A stretch of 64,000 nucleotides of DNA from Neobacillus niacini (GCF_019749295.1 NZ_JACWFG010000001.1:332604-396603), one strand, 5' to 3'; positions 9,307-18,036 are shown, counted from the stretch's first letter. A program made the numbers and translations. Notes: generated by a model not told the origin, from the sequence alone.

Positions 9307-9969
9307 CTAATCTACAATTTTAGTGACTTTTAGTATATTGGGAAGCTGTTCAAGTTCTTGAAGGATTTTATCTTCAATGTTCTGGTCAACTTCAATTGTC
9401 ATTAAGGCAAGCTTCCCAATTTCTTTTCTAGAAACTTCCATATGACCTATATTGATTTCATATTTTGCTAATATATTTGATACACTGGCGATTGCTCCGA
9501 AACGATCATTATGAACAACTAGTATAGCAGGATGGTTTCCAGATAATTTCAGTTCAAAACCATTTAGCTCTATTACTTCGATTTTACCGCCGCCAATTGA
9601 TATTCCGACTAGCTCTAGTTCACCTTTATCATCCCCAATGATTACTCTTGCAGTATTAGGATGGTCAGTTATGGCCTCTTCTTCTATAAATCGGAGTTTA
9701 ATCCCCCGCTCTTTCGCGATATCAATTGCTTTTATTATTCTTTCGTCATCGGTGTCAAAGTCTAATAAACCACCAATAATTGCCACGTCTGTACCATGTC
9801 CTTTATACGTCTTGGCAAATGAACCGTATAAAGATATATTTGCCCATTTTGGTTCCCTGCCAAATAAACTCCTGGCAACTCTGCCAATCCTGGCAGCACC
9901 AGCAGTATGAGAACTGGAAGGTCCAATCATCACAGGTCCAATTATGTCAAACACGCTTCTATATTTCAT
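9307..9969 (-). CDS. sdaAB: L-serine dehydratase, beta chain
   Basis: Partner subunit of SdaAA. The 220-aa protein begins MKYRSVFDIIGPVMIGPSSS, the family's N-terminal signature, contains GHGTDVAIIGGLLDFDTDD, and ends in an ACT-like ligand-binding domain (NHPAILVVHNDRFGAIASV, from about residue 145). The frame is open to 10002, but the ATG at 9969 has the SD GGGGAG and matches the family start. It is transcribed ahead of sdaAA and recG. A terminator separates it from fakA, so it should have its own promoter in 9970-10042; I could not identify one with confidence. Confidence 0.95.
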   Translation of the reverse strand: MKYRSVFDIIGPVMIGPSSSHTAGAARIGRVARSLFGREPKWANISLYGSFAKTYKGHGTDVAIIGGLLDFDTDDERIIKAIDIAKERGIKLRFIEEEAITDHPNTARVIIGDDKGELELVGISIGGGKIEVIELNGFELKLSGNHPAILVVHNDRFGAIASVSNILAKYEINIGHMEVSRKEIGKLALMTIEVDQNIEDKILQELEQLPNILKVTKIVD

Positions 9970-10042
9970 TCGTCTTTCTCCCCTCGGACAAATAAATCTC
10001 ATTGGTAATCCATCTTTATTTATAACACAGAAAAAAGAAAAA

Positions 10043-10063
10043 AGAAGGGTTTTCTCCCCTTCT
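10043..10063 (-). terminator. fakA terminator
   Basis: Stem AGAAGGG/CCCTTCT with a 7-nt loop. On the minus strand it is followed by TTTTTTCTTTTTTC. It lies 10 bp after the fakA stop. Confidence 0.85.
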
Positions 10064-10073
10064 ATTTTATCAC

Positions 10074-11756
10074 TTATTCAATTGCAAAGATAAATGAATA
10101 TAATGGTTGTTTTCCATCATGGAGTTCAACCTCTAAATCAGGAAAGTGCTCTTCAACATACGTAACAAGATTATTGACCTCATCCTCATAAACATCTTCA
10201 CCATAAATAATGGTTAGGATTTCCGAATCATCATCCAACATCTTAGATAGCAAATCTTCAGCCACTTTTACTCTATCTTTGTTTTTCACAACAATTTTAC
10301 CTTCAGCAATTCCCATGAAATCATCTTTCTCGATTTCTAACCCGTCAATCTGGGTATCGCGAACTGCAAAAGTAATTTGCCCCGTCTTTACATGCTGCAT
10401 AGCTTCTGTCATCGATGCTTCATTTGTTGCAACATCTCCAGCAGGATTAAATGCTAAAAGTGCAGAAAGACCCTGTGGAACTGTTTTAGATGGAATAACA
10501 TAAATTTCTTCATCCGAGACATCCGCTGCCTGCTGTGCAGCCATGATAATATTTTTATTATTCGGAAGAATAAATACCTTTTTTGCATTCACTTCTTTTA
10601 CGGCCTTTACAATATCCTCTGTACTTGGATTCATTGTTTGTCCGCCTTCAATCACAGCATGTGCCCCGATACTCTTAAATAACTTAGCGATCCCGGAACC
10701 CATTGATACCGTAACAATTCCATACTCCTGTTGTTCTTTAGGAACTTGCGGTTTATCAGAAACTAAAGGAGTGTGTGTCTCTCCAACAATATTGGAATGC
10801 TGCTGCCTCATGTTTTCAATTTTAATATTGATTAAGCTGCCGTATTTCTGTCCATAGCTTAGGCAATCACCAGGCTGTTCAGAATGAATATGTACCTTAA
10901 CAACCTCGTCATCAGCTATTACCAGCAGAGAATCTCCAAGCTTACTGAGATCATTTCGGTAAACCTGTTCATCAAATGGATGCTTTGCGAGCTTGGCATC
11001 TTCAAATTTCACCATAAATTCAGTACAATAGCCGAATACAATATCTTCTGTATTCATATGACTTTGAACACTTTTATGGTGTTCTGCGTTAACCATTTCA
11101 TCCATAGAAGGATAGCTTTGCGGTGAATCAGGCAGCTGTTCACCTTTTAATTCAGCAAGAAATCCTTCATAAACAAAAACAAGCCCTTGTCCGCCGCTGT
11201 CAACCACTCCAACTTCTTTTAGAACCGGAAGCAGATCTGGTGTACGCTTTAGTGATGCTTTTGCTTCTTTTAAGACTTCTTCCATAATCTCAATGATATC
11301 GTTTGATTTTTGGGAAGCTTGCACACCTCTTTTTGCTGAATCCTTAGCAACTGTTAAAATTGTTCCCTCAACAGGCTTCATTACTGCTTTATATGCAGTT
11401 TCAACGCCTGACTCTAAAGCTTGTGCAAATTCTTTACTAGATATTGTTGCTTTTGTTTCGATTGCCTTTGAAAATCCACGAAATAATTGGGATAGAATAA
11501 CCCCGGAATTTCCTCTGGCACCCATAAGTAAACCCTTTGATAAAGCTATTCCTACTTTACCAATATGTTCCTGAACATTATTTTTTACTTCCTTTGCCCC
11601 TGAGGTCATTGATAAATTCATATTCGTTCCAGTATCACCATCGGGCACAGGAAAAACGTTTAACGCGTCAACCATTTTTGCGTTTGCTCCTAAGTGATTC
11701 GCTCCTTGAATCACCATTTCTGCAAAACGTTTTCCATCTAAAGCTGTAATAGACAC
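10074..11756 (-). CDS. fakA: Fatty acid kinase, ATP-binding subunit FakA (DAK2/DhaL domain, YloV)
   Basis: Phosphorylates fatty acids held by FakB partners, allowing exogenous or turned-over fatty acids to enter phospholipid synthesis with PlsX/PlsY. The 560-aa protein has the DhaL motif NVFPVPDGDTGTNM near residues 29-42 (Mg-ATP-binding Asp and Thr) and GARGNSGVILSQ, followed by the middle and C-terminal FakA domains. It starts with GTG behind a strong GAGGAGG SD. It lies 36 bp after asp23, the common yloU-yloV pair. No fakB gene is in the window. The function is assigned by family. Confidence 0.92.
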   Translation of the reverse strand: MSITALDGKRFAEMVIQGANHLGANAKMVDALNVFPVPDGDTGTNMNLSMTSGAKEVKNNVQEHIGKVGIALSKGLLMGARGNSGVILSQLFRGFSKAIETKATISSKEFAQALESGVETAYKAVMKPVEGTILTVAKDSAKRGVQASQKSNDIIEIMEEVLKEAKASLKRTPDLLPVLKEVGVVDSGGQGLVFVYEGFLAELKGEQLPDSPQSYPSMDEMVNAEHHKSVQSHMNTEDIVFGYCTEFMVKFEDAKLAKHPFDEQVYRNDLSKLGDSLLVIADDEVVKVHIHSEQPGDCLSYGQKYGSLINIKIENMRQQHSNIVGETHTPLVSDKPQVPKEQQEYGIVTVSMGSGIAKLFKSIGAHAVIEGGQTMNPSTEDIVKAVKEVNAKKVFILPNNKNIIMAAQQAADVSDEEIYVIPSKTVPQGLSALLAFNPAGDVATNEASMTEAMQHVKTGQITFAVRDTQIDGLEIEKDDFMGIAEGKIVVKNKDRVKVAEDLLSKMLDDDSEILTIIYGEDVYEDEVNNLVTYVEEHFPDLEVELHDGKQPLYSFIFAIE

Positions 11757-11792
11757 AAACTTTCCTCCTCTACTTGCGGTTCGTTACACCAC

Positions 11793-12155
11793 TTACGGGT
11801 TCGTTACACGAACTCCCTGAACGTAAATATTTACCGAGTCAACGGCAAGTCCAACGGTCTTATCAAGTGTGTATTTCACCTTCGATTGCACGTTATGAGC
11901 AACCTCGGAAATCTTTGTTCCATAGCTGACAATTATATACATATCAATATGTACTTCTTCATTTTCTTGGCGAACAATAACTCCACGAGTAAAATTCTCT
12001 CTTCTTAAAATTTCTGTAAGACCGTCTTTTATTTGACTCTTGGATGCCATACCAACAATACCATAACAATCGATAGCGGCTCCTCCAGCGATGGTGGCGA
12101 TTACTTCATTTGATATATCAATTTGTCCGTACTTGGTTTTTAATTCGATGGACAT
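11793..12155 (-). CDS. Asp23/Gls24 family envelope stress-associated protein YloU
   Basis: A 120-aa Asp23-family protein. Relatives are abundant, alkaline- or envelope-stress-linked proteins in Gram-positives; the biochemical role is not established. The visible core is the Asp23 fold: ISNEVIATIAGGAAIDCYGIVGM, then VHIDMYIIVSYGTKISEVAHNVQ. There is no signal peptide or membrane segment. SD GGGGGAACG precedes the ATG. It is divergent from rpmB and first in an operon with fakA. A palindrome overlaps its likely promoter. Confidence 0.9.
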   Translation of the reverse strand: MSIELKTKYGQIDISNEVIATIAGGAAIDCYGIVGMASKSQIKDGLTEILRRENFTRGVIVRQENEEVHIDMYIIVSYGTKISEVAHNVQSKVKYTLDKTVGLAVDSVNIYVQGVRVTNP

Positions 12156-12184
12156 GAATCGTTCCCCCTTTTGGAAATTGCTCC

Positions 12185-12225
12185 TTGACTAAAGTCATTT
12201 TACTATAGTCAAGAAAAATTTGAAA
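12185..12225 (-). promoter_or_regulatory. asp23 (yloU) promoter with overlapping palindrome
   Basis: Candidate sigma-A promoter on the minus strand: TTTCAA (12220-12225), 17 bp, TAAAAT (12197-12202). A palindrome with 11-nt arms, TTGACTAAAGT at 12185-12195 and ACTATAGTCAA at 12202-12212, matching at 10 of 11 positions around a 6-nt centre, spans the -10 and expected start site, like an operator. No regulator is identified. Confidence 0.5.
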
Positions 12226-12307
12226 GCGATACTTTCTTCTTATAGTATTTACACAACAATAAATATGCATGTCAAGGTTTTTTTCTTGAAACGTTTGTTA
12301 ATCACTA

Positions 12308-12336
12308 TTGCATTCAAACTGGTTGTATGATAAATT
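12308..12336 (+). promoter_or_regulatory. Probable rpmB promoter
   Basis: TTGCAT (12308-12313), a 17-bp spacer and TAAATT (12331-12336), with a TGA just before the -10. It is 67 bp upstream of the rpmB start on the plus strand. Confidence 0.55.
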
Positions 12337-12403
12337 ATTAAGGTATCTTTAGACAATAACGTAAATGCTGTATAAAGCTTTGGGTATTAAGGAGGGAATC
12401 ATT

Positions 12404-12592
12404 ATGCCACGTAAATGTGTTGTAACTGGAAAGAAAACTACAACTGGTAACGCACGTTCTCACGCTATGAACGCTAACAAGCGTACATGGGGTGCTAACC
12501 TACAAAAAGTACGTATTCTTGTTGATGGAAAGCCTAAGCGTGTTTGGGTTTCTACAAGAGCGTTAAGAGCTGGTAAAGTAGAACGCGTTTAA
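12404..12592 (+). CDS. rpmB: Ribosomal protein bL28
   Basis: Large-subunit ribosomal protein, 62 aa, very basic, beginning [20 protein letters not shown] and ending with the conserved [14 protein letters not shown]. The cysteine-free/partial-Cys form seen here (one Cys near the N-terminus) is common in Bacillus. The frame is open from 12365, but AAGGAGGG lies at ideal spacing before the ATG at 12404. It is one of only two plus-strand genes, with its own promoter and terminator, between asp23 and spoVM as in B. subtilis. Confidence 0.97.
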   Translation: MPRKCVVTGKKTTTGNARSHAMNANKRTWGANLQKVRILVDGKPKRVWVSTRALRAGKVERV

Positions 12593-12599
12593 TATGTTT

Positions 12600-12621
12600 G
12601 GGCATCCTTTATAGGGTGCCC
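12600..12621 (+). terminator. rpmB terminator
   Basis: Stem GGGCATCC/GGGTGCCC (one G-U pair) with a TTTATA loop, followed by TTTCTCATTTTC. It lies seven bases past the rpmB stop. Confidence 0.85.
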
Positions 12622-12654
12622 TTTCTCATTTTCTTTACCATATTTTTTAAAATA

Positions 12655-12838
12655 AGGCTGTGTTAAAGATAATTGTTGATTTTGCACCCTGTTGATTGGA
12701 GCGAAAGGCACGAAGACTCCTGCAGGAGTACGGAGCGGGTGAGACCCCACAGGCGCTAGCGCCGAGGAGGCTCACCGCAACGCCTGCGGAAAGCGAAGTG
12801 CCTGCAGCGCAAATCAACAGCCCAGTTTATCACAGCCT
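12655..12838. repeat. Intergenic palindromic repeat element (about 184 bp)
   Basis: Bounded by inverted ends AGGCTGTG and CACAGCCT, with inner arms TTGTTGATTT/AAATCAACAG. The core has GTTGATTGGAGCGAAAGGCA facing GCCTGCAGCGCAAATCAAC, and GGTGAGACCCC/GAGGAGGCTCACC. It is much more GC-rich than its flanks, can fold almost end to end and has no ORF. I recognise the core as a repeat common between genes in Bacillus-related genomes (memory, not searched). It lies between the rpmB terminator and the spoVM terminator. Confidence 0.78.
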
Positions 12839-12848
12839 AAAAATAAAA

Positions 12849-12869
12849 AAGCACCCATAATAGGTGCTT
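12849..12869 (-). terminator. spoVM terminator
   Basis: AAGCACC/GGTGCTT stem with a 7-nt loop. On the minus strand it is followed by TTTTATTT. It lies 11 bp after the spoVM stop. Confidence 0.87.
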
Positions 12870-12880
12870 AGACAGATTTT

Positions 12881-12964
12881 CTATTCATTCTTTTTAAATG
12901 CACCAATCATCGCTCGGACAAGTCCACCTAAAAACTTTGGCAGTTTAATTGTATAAAACTTCAT
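12881..12964 (-). CDS. spoVM: Stage V sporulation protein M (27 aa)
   Basis: A very small amphipathic peptide that recognises the convex forespore membrane and anchors SpoIVA for spore coat and cortex assembly. The reading MKFYTIKLPKFLGGLVRAMI plus seven further residues (GAFKKNE) matches the 26-residue B. subtilis SpoVM over nearly its whole length, including the helix-breaking Pro9. An excellent GAGGAGGG SD precedes the ATG. It sits between thiN and rpmB as in B. subtilis, where it is transcribed in the mother cell. I could not assign a SigE promoter with confidence. Confidence 0.96.
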   Translation of the reverse strand: MKFYTIKLPKFLGGLVRAMIGAFKKNE

Positions 12965-13059
12965 AATGTCCCTCCTCACCATCTCACACATCTAAACTTC
13001 TCTCGTACGCACTTAGTATTTTATTCTTACGGACGAAATCAGTACCTCTAAAAATCGTA

Positions 13060-13707
13060 TTAATCATTACTTCTTATCACTAATAATATGCCTTCTGAAA
13101 ATGAAAAAGTACCATTATCACTAACAAGTTCATTACTAATACATAATGTAGACCCGATGGAAATATGACGGTTTTTTAACGGATATTTAAACCCTTCTAG
13201 TGTCAGCCCTTTTACACTAAGGGTTAGAGGTACAAAAGAAATATACTTTTTATCTGACCTCATTTTAATTTTATAACTGCCGGGACCTTTTAATGATATG
13301 ATATTTTGCTTATCTATAAGAAAAATTTTTACATTATTATCTTCCATTAATGGTTTGACTAACAATTGGACATTCGCTAAGAAATGATCCAATCGGCCGC
13401 CGCTTGCTCCAAAGACTCTGATTAAATCCGGCCTTTGTTCTATTGCCCAATTTAGAGCAAGCTCCATATCGGTTTCATTTTTTTCCGGTTTATAAATCTT
13501 CATATTTTCTACATTCTCTTCGATGATCATTAATTCCTGTTTAGTTACGGAATCGAAGTCTCCGAAAGCGATTTGTGGAGTAATATTCATATTTATCAGG
13601 GTAAAAACCCCTCTGTCGACACCAACCCATACCTCGTTTTCTTGTTTATATTCATTCAAATTAGGAAGAAGTTCCACAGGACCTCCAGCTAAGATATTTA
13701 TATGCAC
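13060..13707 (-). CDS. thiN: Thiamine pyrophosphokinase
   Basis: Transfers pyrophosphate from ATP to thiamine, giving thiamine diphosphate. The 215-aa protein has the family's N-terminal Asp-rich segment (WVGVDRGVF, IAFGDFDSV) and the GASGGRLDHFLANVQLL block around residue 105 that binds nucleotide and substrate. The C-terminal part holds the GLTLEGFKYPL motif of the thiamine-binding domain. It starts at GTG with SD GGGGG eight bases upstream. It is separated from rpe by a terminator. Assignment rests on motifs and synteny (yloS/thiN). Confidence 0.94.
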   Translation of the reverse strand: MHINILAGGPVELLPNLNEYKQENEVWVGVDRGVFTLINMNITPQIAFGDFDSVTKQELMIIEENVENMKIYKPEKNETDMELALNWAIEQRPDLIRVFGASGGRLDHFLANVQLLVKPLMEDNNVKIFLIDKQNIISLKGPGSYKIKMRSDKKYISFVPLTLSVKGLTLEGFKYPLKNRHISIGSTLCISNELVSDNGTFSFSEGILLVIRSND

Positions 13708-13733
13708 CAGGTATCCCCCTTTTTACTACACAA

Positions 13734-13757
13734 AAAGCCAGCAAAATAGCCGGCTTT
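13734..13757 (-). terminator. Terminator after rpe
   Basis: A nine-pair stem (AAAGCCAGC/GCCGGCTTT, one G-U) with a 6-nt loop. On the minus strand it is followed by TTG. It lies between the rpe stop and the thiN start. It may be only partly effective, as no strong thiN promoter was found. Confidence 0.7.
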
Positions 13758-13765
13758 CGAATTTT

Positions 13766-14413
13766 TTATCCTCTTATTAACGATATCGCTGCTTCGTAGT
13801 CTTCTTGATTATAAATAGCAGATCCAGCAACAAGAACATTTGCCCCTGCCTCAATACATAGCTTTGCAGTTTCAGAATTAACACCGCCATCAATTTCTAT
13901 CTCTATTTCTTTCCCTTTTAGGTCAGCCATTTCTTTTACTTTCCTAATTTTAGGAAGAACCTCTGGAATAAACTTTTGACCGCCGAATCCGGGATTTACA
14001 GACATTAACAAAACCATATCAATATCAGCAAGTACATGCTGAATGCTGTCAACAGGAGTAGCAGGATTTAATACTACCCCTGCCTTTATACCAAAAGATT
14101 TAATATAGTGAATCGTTCTATGAAGGTGCTTGCACGCTTCAACATGTACTGTAATATAATCTGCCCCTGCTTTAGCAAATGCTTCTATATATTGGTCTGG
14201 GTTTTCAATCATGAGATGGACATCCAAGGGAAGCTTCGTTACAGGACGAATCGCCTCCACAATTAATGGTCCAATTGTGATATTTGGAACAAAATGACCA
14301 TCCATAACATCAATATGAATATAGTCAGCCCCAGCCTTTTCAACTGCAGTTATTTCTTCGCCTAGTCTTGCGAAATCTGCAGATAGGATGGAAGGTGCAA
14401 TCTTCACCATCAT
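13766..14413 (-). CDS. rpe: Ribulose-phosphate 3-epimerase
   Basis: Interconverts ribulose-5-phosphate and xylulose-5-phosphate in the pentose-phosphate pathway. The 215-aa TIM barrel has the signatures [32 protein letters not shown] (metal-binding His and Asp), DVHLMIENP and [11 protein letters not shown], with the second catalytic Asp in IEIDGGVN. The first ATG overlaps the rsgA stop (TAATG). A second ATG follows directly and has slightly better SD spacing, so one residue is uncertain. Confidence 0.97.
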   Translation of the reverse strand: MMVKIAPSILSADFARLGEEITAVEKAGADYIHIDVMDGHFVPNITIGPLIVEAIRPVTKLPLDVHLMIENPDQYIEAFAKAGADYITVHVEACKHLHRTIHYIKSFGIKAGVVLNPATPVDSIQHVLADIDMVLLMSVNPGFGGQKFIPEVLPKIRKVKEMADLKGKEIEIEIDGGVNSETAKLCIEAGANVLVAGSAIYNQEDYEAAISLIRG

Positions 14414-15294
14414 TAATACCTCGGCTTTCTGTCTTTTATTTCTTGGAGAAAATCAACATAATGTTGATAGCGATATTGAGTAATGGTCTGTGCTTCAACT
14501 GCTGCTTTTACGGCACATTTAGGCTCACTAATATGTAAACAGGCTCGAAACTTACAATTCTCACTTTCACGTGCCATTTCCGGAAAGCAATGCGTTAATT
14601 CTTCCGCCTCAATAGTAGTGAATTCTAATGAACTAAATCCCGGTGTATCCGCAATTAAGCCATTCCCAATACTAATTAATTCAACATGTCGAGTGGTATG
14701 CTTCCCTCTGCCCAAATGGGAGGAAATATCATTGGTTTTCAGTTCAAGGTCTGGTCTCAATACATTTAAAAGAGAAGATTTTCCCACACCTGATTGGCCG
14801 GCAAAAACGGATATCTTATCCTCGACATGTGGATTTAAAGCTTCTATCCCTGCTTCTGTTTCAGATGATGTAAGTAATACTTCATACCCAATACTTCTGT
14901 ATTGATCAGCATATTCCAATATAGCCTGCTTTTCCTGCTCATTGGTTAAGTCCATTTTGGTAACACAAATAAGTGGTTGAATCCGATTATATTCAACTAG
15001 AACAAGAAACCGGTCTAGAAGGACGGTACTAAATTCCGGTTCCACAGCGGAAAAAACAAGAATGGCTTGGTCGACGTTCGCAATAGGTGGACGAACAAGT
15101 TCATTCTTTCTTTCCTTAACCTCCATAATATAACCTTCTCGGTCATTTTCGGCTTGAAAAACTACCTCATCTCCGACAAGCGGGGTAATCTTATTTTTAC
15201 GAAAAACACCTCTGCCCCGGCATTGAATCATTTCTCCATTATGAAGTACGTAATAAAATCCACTTAATGCTTTTACAATTTTTCCTTCAGGCAT
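14413..15294 (-). CDS. rsgA: Ribosome small-subunit-dependent GTPase RsgA (CpgA)
   Basis: Circularly permuted GTPase that checks maturation of the 30S subunit. The 293-aa protein has an N-terminal OB fold, the permuted G4 motif (VTKMDL) before G1 (GQSGVGKSS) and G3 (DTPGF), and a C-terminal zinc motif [14 protein letters not shown] with three Cys and one His. The frame opens at a GTG two codons upstream, but AAGGAG fits the ATG at 15294. It lies between prkC and rpe. In Bacillus relatives it is a substrate of PrkC, encoded next to it. Confidence 0.96.
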   Translation of the reverse strand: MPEGKIVKALSGFYYVLHNGEMIQCRGRGVFRKNKITPLVGDEVVFQAENDREGYIMEVKERKNELVRPPIANVDQAILVFSAVEPEFSTVLLDRFLVLVEYNRIQPLICVTKMDLTNEQEKQAILEYADQYRSIGYEVLLTSSETEAGIEALNPHVEDKISVFAGQSGVGKSSLLNVLRPDLELKTNDISSHLGRGKHTTRHVELISIGNGLIADTPGFSSLEFTTIEAEELTHCFPEMARESENCKFRACLHISEPKCAVKAAVEAQTITQYRYQHYVDFLQEIKDRKPRY

Positions 15295-15320
15295 AGCCAC
15301 ACTCCTTGCATTTCATAGCA

Positions 15321-17279
15321 TTACTTTGGATACTCCACAGACTCATCTGCAACTACTGTGTTATCTCTTATTACTTTATATCCTGCTCCACCCTCAAATG
15401 GAACCAGCAGCTCAATCCTTGTCTTGGTTGTTGCTGAAATTGTAAAGGTATCTGCTGGAGTAGTCATATTGCGATTAACATCTTCAATGTAAATGATAAC
15501 ATTTTGCTCTTGTTCTGGTTCTGTTCCTGTATATTCAATGGTTATATCAATTGAAACTGGTTTAGGTGGTTTCTCTTCTTTCCCCTTTGAAATAACAACA
15601 GAAACCCTGTCACCTTTTTTCATCTCTGTTCCTGGAGGAGGTGTTTGAGAAATAATATTTCCAGCAGGAATGGTATCATCATACTTTTCCTCAGAGGCGT
15701 CAAGTGTTAAGCCGACAGAATCAACATAATCCTGTGCACCCTTTGTATTAGATTGTGTTAGGTCTTTTAAGATTATTTTTTCCTGTCCCTTACTAACTTC
15801 AAATTCTAGGATGGTATCTTCAGGAACCACTTCCTCGCCATTTTCAGGGTTTTGACTTAAGATTGTTCCAGGATCACTGTCATCGAATACCTCTGTAATT
15901 TTAATATCTTTAAAGTTTTGGTTTTCTAAGAAACGCATCACATCACTGTATTTACGGCCGGTGTAATCCGATAATTCAAACTTTTCTTTTCCAATACTAA
16001 TATAAAGAGTTACCCCAGTTTCTTCCTTAACGGTACTTCCTTCTTCGGGATTTGTTTTTATTACTTTGCCTTCTTCTATTTCTTCATGGGTACTCTCTAT
16101 TTCTTCATCAACCAGCAATCCTGCTGATTCTATCTTTGCAATCGCCTCATCTGCTTCCATGCCGCTAACATCAGGAATAGTAACATCTTTAGGTGAAATC
16201 AGACCTGGCAATACTAGAAAAGTAAATAACCCTAATAATGATAACACCAAGAAAGTTGTGATTAAAATTGCCGGCCACTTTTTACGTTTTTTCTGCCCTT
16301 TTCCTTTTGAATCGGTACCATTATCTTTATTTTTTTCCTGAGGATGTACCATCGTTTCATCTAGATTCTGCAGAGGACGGCGATCATTTGTTATGACCGG
16401 GATTGCCTTAGTTGCTTCGTCATCAATCGGGATAACAAATTTTGTTTCGTTTATTCTCTCTGCATCAAGTGCAGTCCTTAAGTCCTCTTCCATTTCCTCT
16501 ACAGAGTTATATCGATGAAAAGAATCCTTTGCCGTCGACTTTAACACAATATTTTCAACACTCTGAGGAATGTTTGGATTCCATCTTCTTACAGAGGGAG
16601 TTTCCGATTGTAAATGCTTTAATGCAATCGAAACAGCCGACTCACCGGAAAAAGGAAGTCTTCCGGTCAATAATTCAAACATAACAATTCCTAGGGAATA
16701 AATATCTGACTTTTTATTCGCCATGCCCCCGCGAGCTTGTTCTGGCGACAAGTAGTGAACCGAGCCAAGAACCGAATTCGTTTGGGTAATGCTTGTGGCA
16801 CTTAAAGCCATGGCAATTCCAAAATCAGTTATCTTCACATTTCCAAAACGGTCAACGAGAATATTTTGTGGCTTTATATCCCTGTGAACAATATGATTTT
16901 GGTGTGCATGTGAGATAGCGGAAGTAAGCTGTTTCATGATTTCAAGTGTTTCTTCCACCTGTAAAGGTGAATTAAGCTGTATGTATTGTTTTAATGTTTG
17001 ACCCTCAACATATTCCATGACAATATAATAAAGATCATTTTCTTCACCAACATCATAGATATTTACGATATTAGGATGTGCTAAACTTGTCGCAGATTGA
17101 GCCTCTCTACGAAACCTTCGTATAAATTCTTCATCATTTGCAAAATCAAGGCGAAGCATCTTGACGGCTACATCACGGTCCAGAATCATGTCGTGGGCTA
17201 AATACACATTGGCCATACCGCCCCCGCCAATCATTTCTAGTACTTTATAGCGACCGCTTAAACGTTTCCCAATCAACAT
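15321..17279 (-). CDS. prkC: Serine/threonine protein kinase PrkC with PASTA repeats
   Basis: Membrane receptor kinase that senses peptidoglycan fragments and controls germination and growth. The 652-aa protein has a cytoplasmic kinase domain (glycine loop GGGGMANVYLA, catalytic loop HRDIKPQN near residue 135, DFGIA), a basic juxtamembrane stretch and one transmembrane helix around residues 335-358. Three PASTA repeats follow (starting PDVSGMEADEA, LSDYTGRKYSD, KDLTQSNTKGA), then a C-terminal Ig-like domain. The ATG overlaps the prpC stop (TAATG), so kinase and phosphatase are coupled. Confidence 0.97.
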   Translation of the reverse strand: MLIGKRLSGRYKVLEMIGGGGMANVYLAHDMILDRDVAVKMLRLDFANDEEFIRRFRREAQSATSLAHPNIVNIYDVGEENDLYYIVMEYVEGQTLKQYIQLNSPLQVEETLEIMKQLTSAISHAHQNHIVHRDIKPQNILVDRFGNVKITDFGIAMALSATSITQTNSVLGSVHYLSPEQARGGMANKKSDIYSLGIVMFELLTGRLPFSGESAVSIALKHLQSETPSVRRWNPNIPQSVENIVLKSTAKDSFHRYNSVEEMEEDLRTALDAERINETKFVIPIDDEATKAIPVITNDRRPLQNLDETMVHPQEKNKDNGTDSKGKGQKKRKKWPAILITTFLVLSLLGLFTFLVLPGLISPKDVTIPDVSGMEADEAIAKIESAGLLVDEEIESTHEEIEEGKVIKTNPEEGSTVKEETGVTLYISIGKEKFELSDYTGRKYSDVMRFLENQNFKDIKITEVFDDSDPGTILSQNPENGEEVVPEDTILEFEVSKGQEKIILKDLTQSNTKGAQDYVDSVGLTLDASEEKYDDTIPAGNIISQTPPPGTEMKKGDRVSVVISKGKEEKPPKPVSIDITIEYTGTEPEQEQNVIIYIEDVNRNMTTPADTFTISATTKTRIELLVPFEGGAGYKVIRDNTVVADESVEYPK

Positions 17280-18031
17280 TATTCATCACCCTCGCTGGTA
17301 TCAAAGAACTCTACAATCGCAAGTGTTATGTTATCCTCTCCACCATACTCATTAGCAAGCGAGATAAGTGTGACTGCCTTTTGCTCCAAAGTCTCTTCAT
17401 TCGTTAGAATAGCGGTCATTTCATTTTCATTCACTTTATTTGAAAGGCCGTCAGAGCATAATAAGAGGATATCCCCTTCCTCGAATATGATCGTTTTAAT
17501 ATCCATTTCAACTGTTTTTTCGGTACCAAGCGCTCGTAAAAGTACATTCTTTCGCGGATGATATTCGGCATCTTCTCTTGAAATTTGTCCAGTCCTCACG
17601 AGTTCATTTACTAAAGAGTGATCCTCAGTAACCTGTTTAAAACCACTTTCATTTAGTAAATAACATCTGCTGTCACCTATGTGTGCAATGGTTACAAATC
17701 GATCGTTACTTATTGCCGCAACAATGGTAGTACCCATACCATCACATTCCAGGTGGTTCATTGCGTGATTAAAAATCATATTATTTACTTTTGTAATTTG
17801 TTCTTTCAGCCAATTTTCTGCATCACCAGCAGTTACTAACCCTTCTGAAGCTTCCCAGTCGTTTTTCAACTGGGATATGGTCATTTCGCTGGCAACATCA
17901 CCAGCACGGTGACCGCCCATACCATCTGCAACAATGGCTAAGCGGTGACCGTCCTTATTAACAAATATTCCTCCAGCATCTTCATTATGCTGCCTGACCT
18001 TGCCTTGGTCAGTCATAAATACAGCTTTCAA
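17279..18031 (-). CDS. prpC: PP2C-type protein phosphatase PrpC
   Basis: Dephosphorylates targets of PrkC. The 250-aa PP2C/SpoIIE-fold enzyme has metal-site motifs RQHNEDAGGIF, ADGMGGHRAGDVAS, GDSRCYLL, CSDGLSN and GGEDNIT. The frame extends upstream to 18082 inside rlmN. I chose the TTG at 18031 because GAGGTG lies six bases before it and the N-terminal length then equals B. subtilis PrpC. The SD overlaps the rlmN stop codon, so coupling to rlmN is likely. The next gene is prkC. Confidence 0.95.
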   Translation of the reverse strand: MKAVFMTDQGKVRQHNEDAGGIFVNKDGHRLAIVADGMGGHRAGDVASEMTISQLKNDWEASEGLVTAGDAENWLKEQITKVNNMIFNHAMNHLECDGMGTTIVAAISNDRFVTIAHIGDSRCYLLNESGFKQVTEDHSLVNELVRTGQISREDAEYHPRKNVLLRALGTEKTVEMDIKTIIFEEGDILLLCSDGLSNKVNENEMTAILTNEETLEQKAVTLISLANEYGGEDNITLAIVEFFDTSEGDE

Positions 18032-18036
18032 CCCTT

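Noticed and set aside
12365..12403. Possible N-terminal extension or leader peptide before rpmB
   Set aside because: The in-frame ATG at 12365 lacks an SD, while the ATG at 12404 has a perfect one and the L28 N-terminus; the extra codons are leader RNA.
12655..12838. Insertion sequence
   Set aside because: Inverted ends are present but there is no transposase ORF and the length is under 200 bp; better described as a non-coding repeat element.
12965..13059. SigE promoter for spoVM
   Set aside because: I looked for a mother-cell type -35/-10 pair upstream of spoVM and found no pair with convincing match and spacing.
14483..14905. 140-codon plus-strand frame opposite rsgA
   Set aside because: Shadow of the conserved GTPase gene; no domain.
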